Source of the DNA: Planctomycetales bacterium
GTDB lineage: Bacteria; Planctomycetota; Planctomycetia; Planctomycetales; Planctomycetaceae
Direction of reading: 5' to 3'
Length of the DNA: 64,000 nucleotides
NCBI GenBank assembly: GCA_026400835.1
Contig: JAPLOA010000042.1
Location: 1-64,000 of the forward strand
A program made the position numbers and the translations under genes. The notes beneath the pieces are model-generated. The model was not told the DNA's origin and searched no databases. It was given only the letters and a program-made list of their open reading frames with translations. Below are positions 63,501 to 64,000 of the stretch, in pieces (positions within the stretch are counted from its first letter, which is position 1; the number at the start of each line of letters is the position of its first letter).

Positions 63501-63605
63501 GGGTGTAGTCGCGATTGTTTGTCAAAGCAGGTCCTTTCTGCCGGAAAGGACTTTCGCGGCTTGCAGCGACGTTGAGTGCACGCGGTTTGATCATGTTGGG
63601 GCCGG
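63501..63605. repeat. REPIN-like element, half copy E (subtype 2), in a gene-free gap
   Basis: GGGTGTAGTCGCG at 63501 and GCAG at 63527 lead into GTCCTTTC..GGAAAGGAC, followed by TCGCGG-CTTG-CAGCGA. The start of the interior (GAGTGCACGCGGTTTGATCATG..GGGGCCGGATTTG) resembles copy C, but the right-hand unit is missing. The rest of 63412-63896 shows no gene. A further GTAG-headed unit, CCATGGGC-GTGA-GCCTTAGG, begins at 63872. Confidence 0.65.
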
Positions 63606-63896
63606 ATTTGAAGGACGAAGAAAACAATGGTTTTGACCGCTGCAGCATGCAGAAGCTTTTGACCAGGGCCACTCGGTGGTAGCATGTAGGGCCCGGAAAA
63701 CAGCGGGCTCGAATCTCAAATACCGACCGACGAGCTGACACCAAATCCGCATGGCCAAAAAAGCCCACCACAGTATGCCGTCCGGTTGGGACTGAATCGC
63801 AGCGGGTATCTCAGCCGTTCGTTGCGGACTGGCCACACGATTGCGATTCAGCCACGAAGTGGCGGCCTGATGTAGCCATGGGCGTGAGCCTTAGGT

Positions 63897-64000
63897 TTAG
63901 GCACATTTCCGGGTGGCTTCTTGGGTTCTTGCTCCGTCGATCATGGCCTGAAGTTTAGTCCATCCTTTCCAGAGGACCAGCCACCCGGGGTGGCTGTCAT
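63897..64000 (-). CDS. Transposase C-terminus (cut by the right edge)
   Basis: Minus-strand frame of 33 codons ending at TAA (63899-63897): DSHPGWLVLWKGWTKLQAM followed by IDGARTQEATRKCA. The PGW..LWKGW..L pattern matches the end of IS4-group transposases and parallels the fragment at 1-299 (GQPGWQTNWRG). Only the C-terminal end is visible and catalytic residues lie outside. The adjacent GTAG-headed hairpin (63872-63895) is a separate repeat. Confidence 0.5.
   Translation of the reverse strand, partial: DSHPGWLVLWKGWTKLQAMIDGARTQEATRKCA

Overview
The window reads as the chromosome of a planctomycete (phylum Planctomycetota). The evidence is a set of families typical of that phylum: a cytochrome/DUF1549/DUF1553 protein, a DUF1501 Tat protein, a secreted Cys-type sulfatase, a huge LamG/propeller/cytochrome c/ThuA fusion, an inverted-architecture Ser/Thr kinase, a remnant of the planctomycete ECF-like sigma family, and two oversized signal peptidases. 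The placement inside the phylum (Planctomycetaceae-like) is inference from gene content only. No rRNA, tRNA or CRISPR array was recognised.

Layout. 0-7 kb: the C-terminus of an IS4-type transposase, a secreted Kelch-like protein, a membrane Ser/Thr kinase, a HAD phosphatase and a sulfatase. 7.6-13 kb: a PSD1-type cytochrome protein, an orphan Vsr endonuclease and a convergent DUF1501 protein. 13-15 kb: a CinA-like amidohydrolase overlapping an NMT1-like lipoprotein. 15.4-20.8 kb: a short division cluster (rsmH, LysM membrane protein, FtsL-like protein, ftsI). 21-27 kb: a ribose-type permease with an extra domain, an amidohydrolase and an autotransporter. 27-29 kb: a YfgM-like membrane protein and an RluD-like pseudouridine synthase. 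29.5-37.6 kb: a sugar-activation island (ATP-grasp-like protein, GT2, ManA, a GHMP-kinase/nucleotidyltransferase fusion and a divergent nucleotidyltransferase). 38-40 kb: a second Kelch-like protein and an FGE-fold protein lacking the catalytic cysteines. 40-45 kb: two tandem large type I signal peptidases, an LptB-like ATPase and an ACT protein. 45.8-50 kb: a 1431-residue multidomain secreted protein. 51-57 kb: glutathione peroxidase, a broken sigma factor, an HpaI aldolase and pyruvate carboxylase. 57.5-64 kb: a small CxxC protein, LhgO, a three-gene operon with a glutathionylspermidine-synthase-like ATP-grasp enzyme, a PQQ-type propeller and a second transposase C-terminus at the right edge.

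The spaces between genes are unusually rich in short palindromic repeats. Several unrelated families share a GTAG head followed by a hairpin, and many occur as two head-outward copies, which is the layout of REP/REPIN elements mobilised by RAYT transposases. No RAYT gene is present here. A separate palindromic family built on an 'aacccg...cagcgaggga' arm fills other gaps.

The two most unusual features are the kinase/nucleotidyltransferase fusion at 33-36.5 kb inside its sugar island, and the density and diversity of the GTAG-headed repeats.
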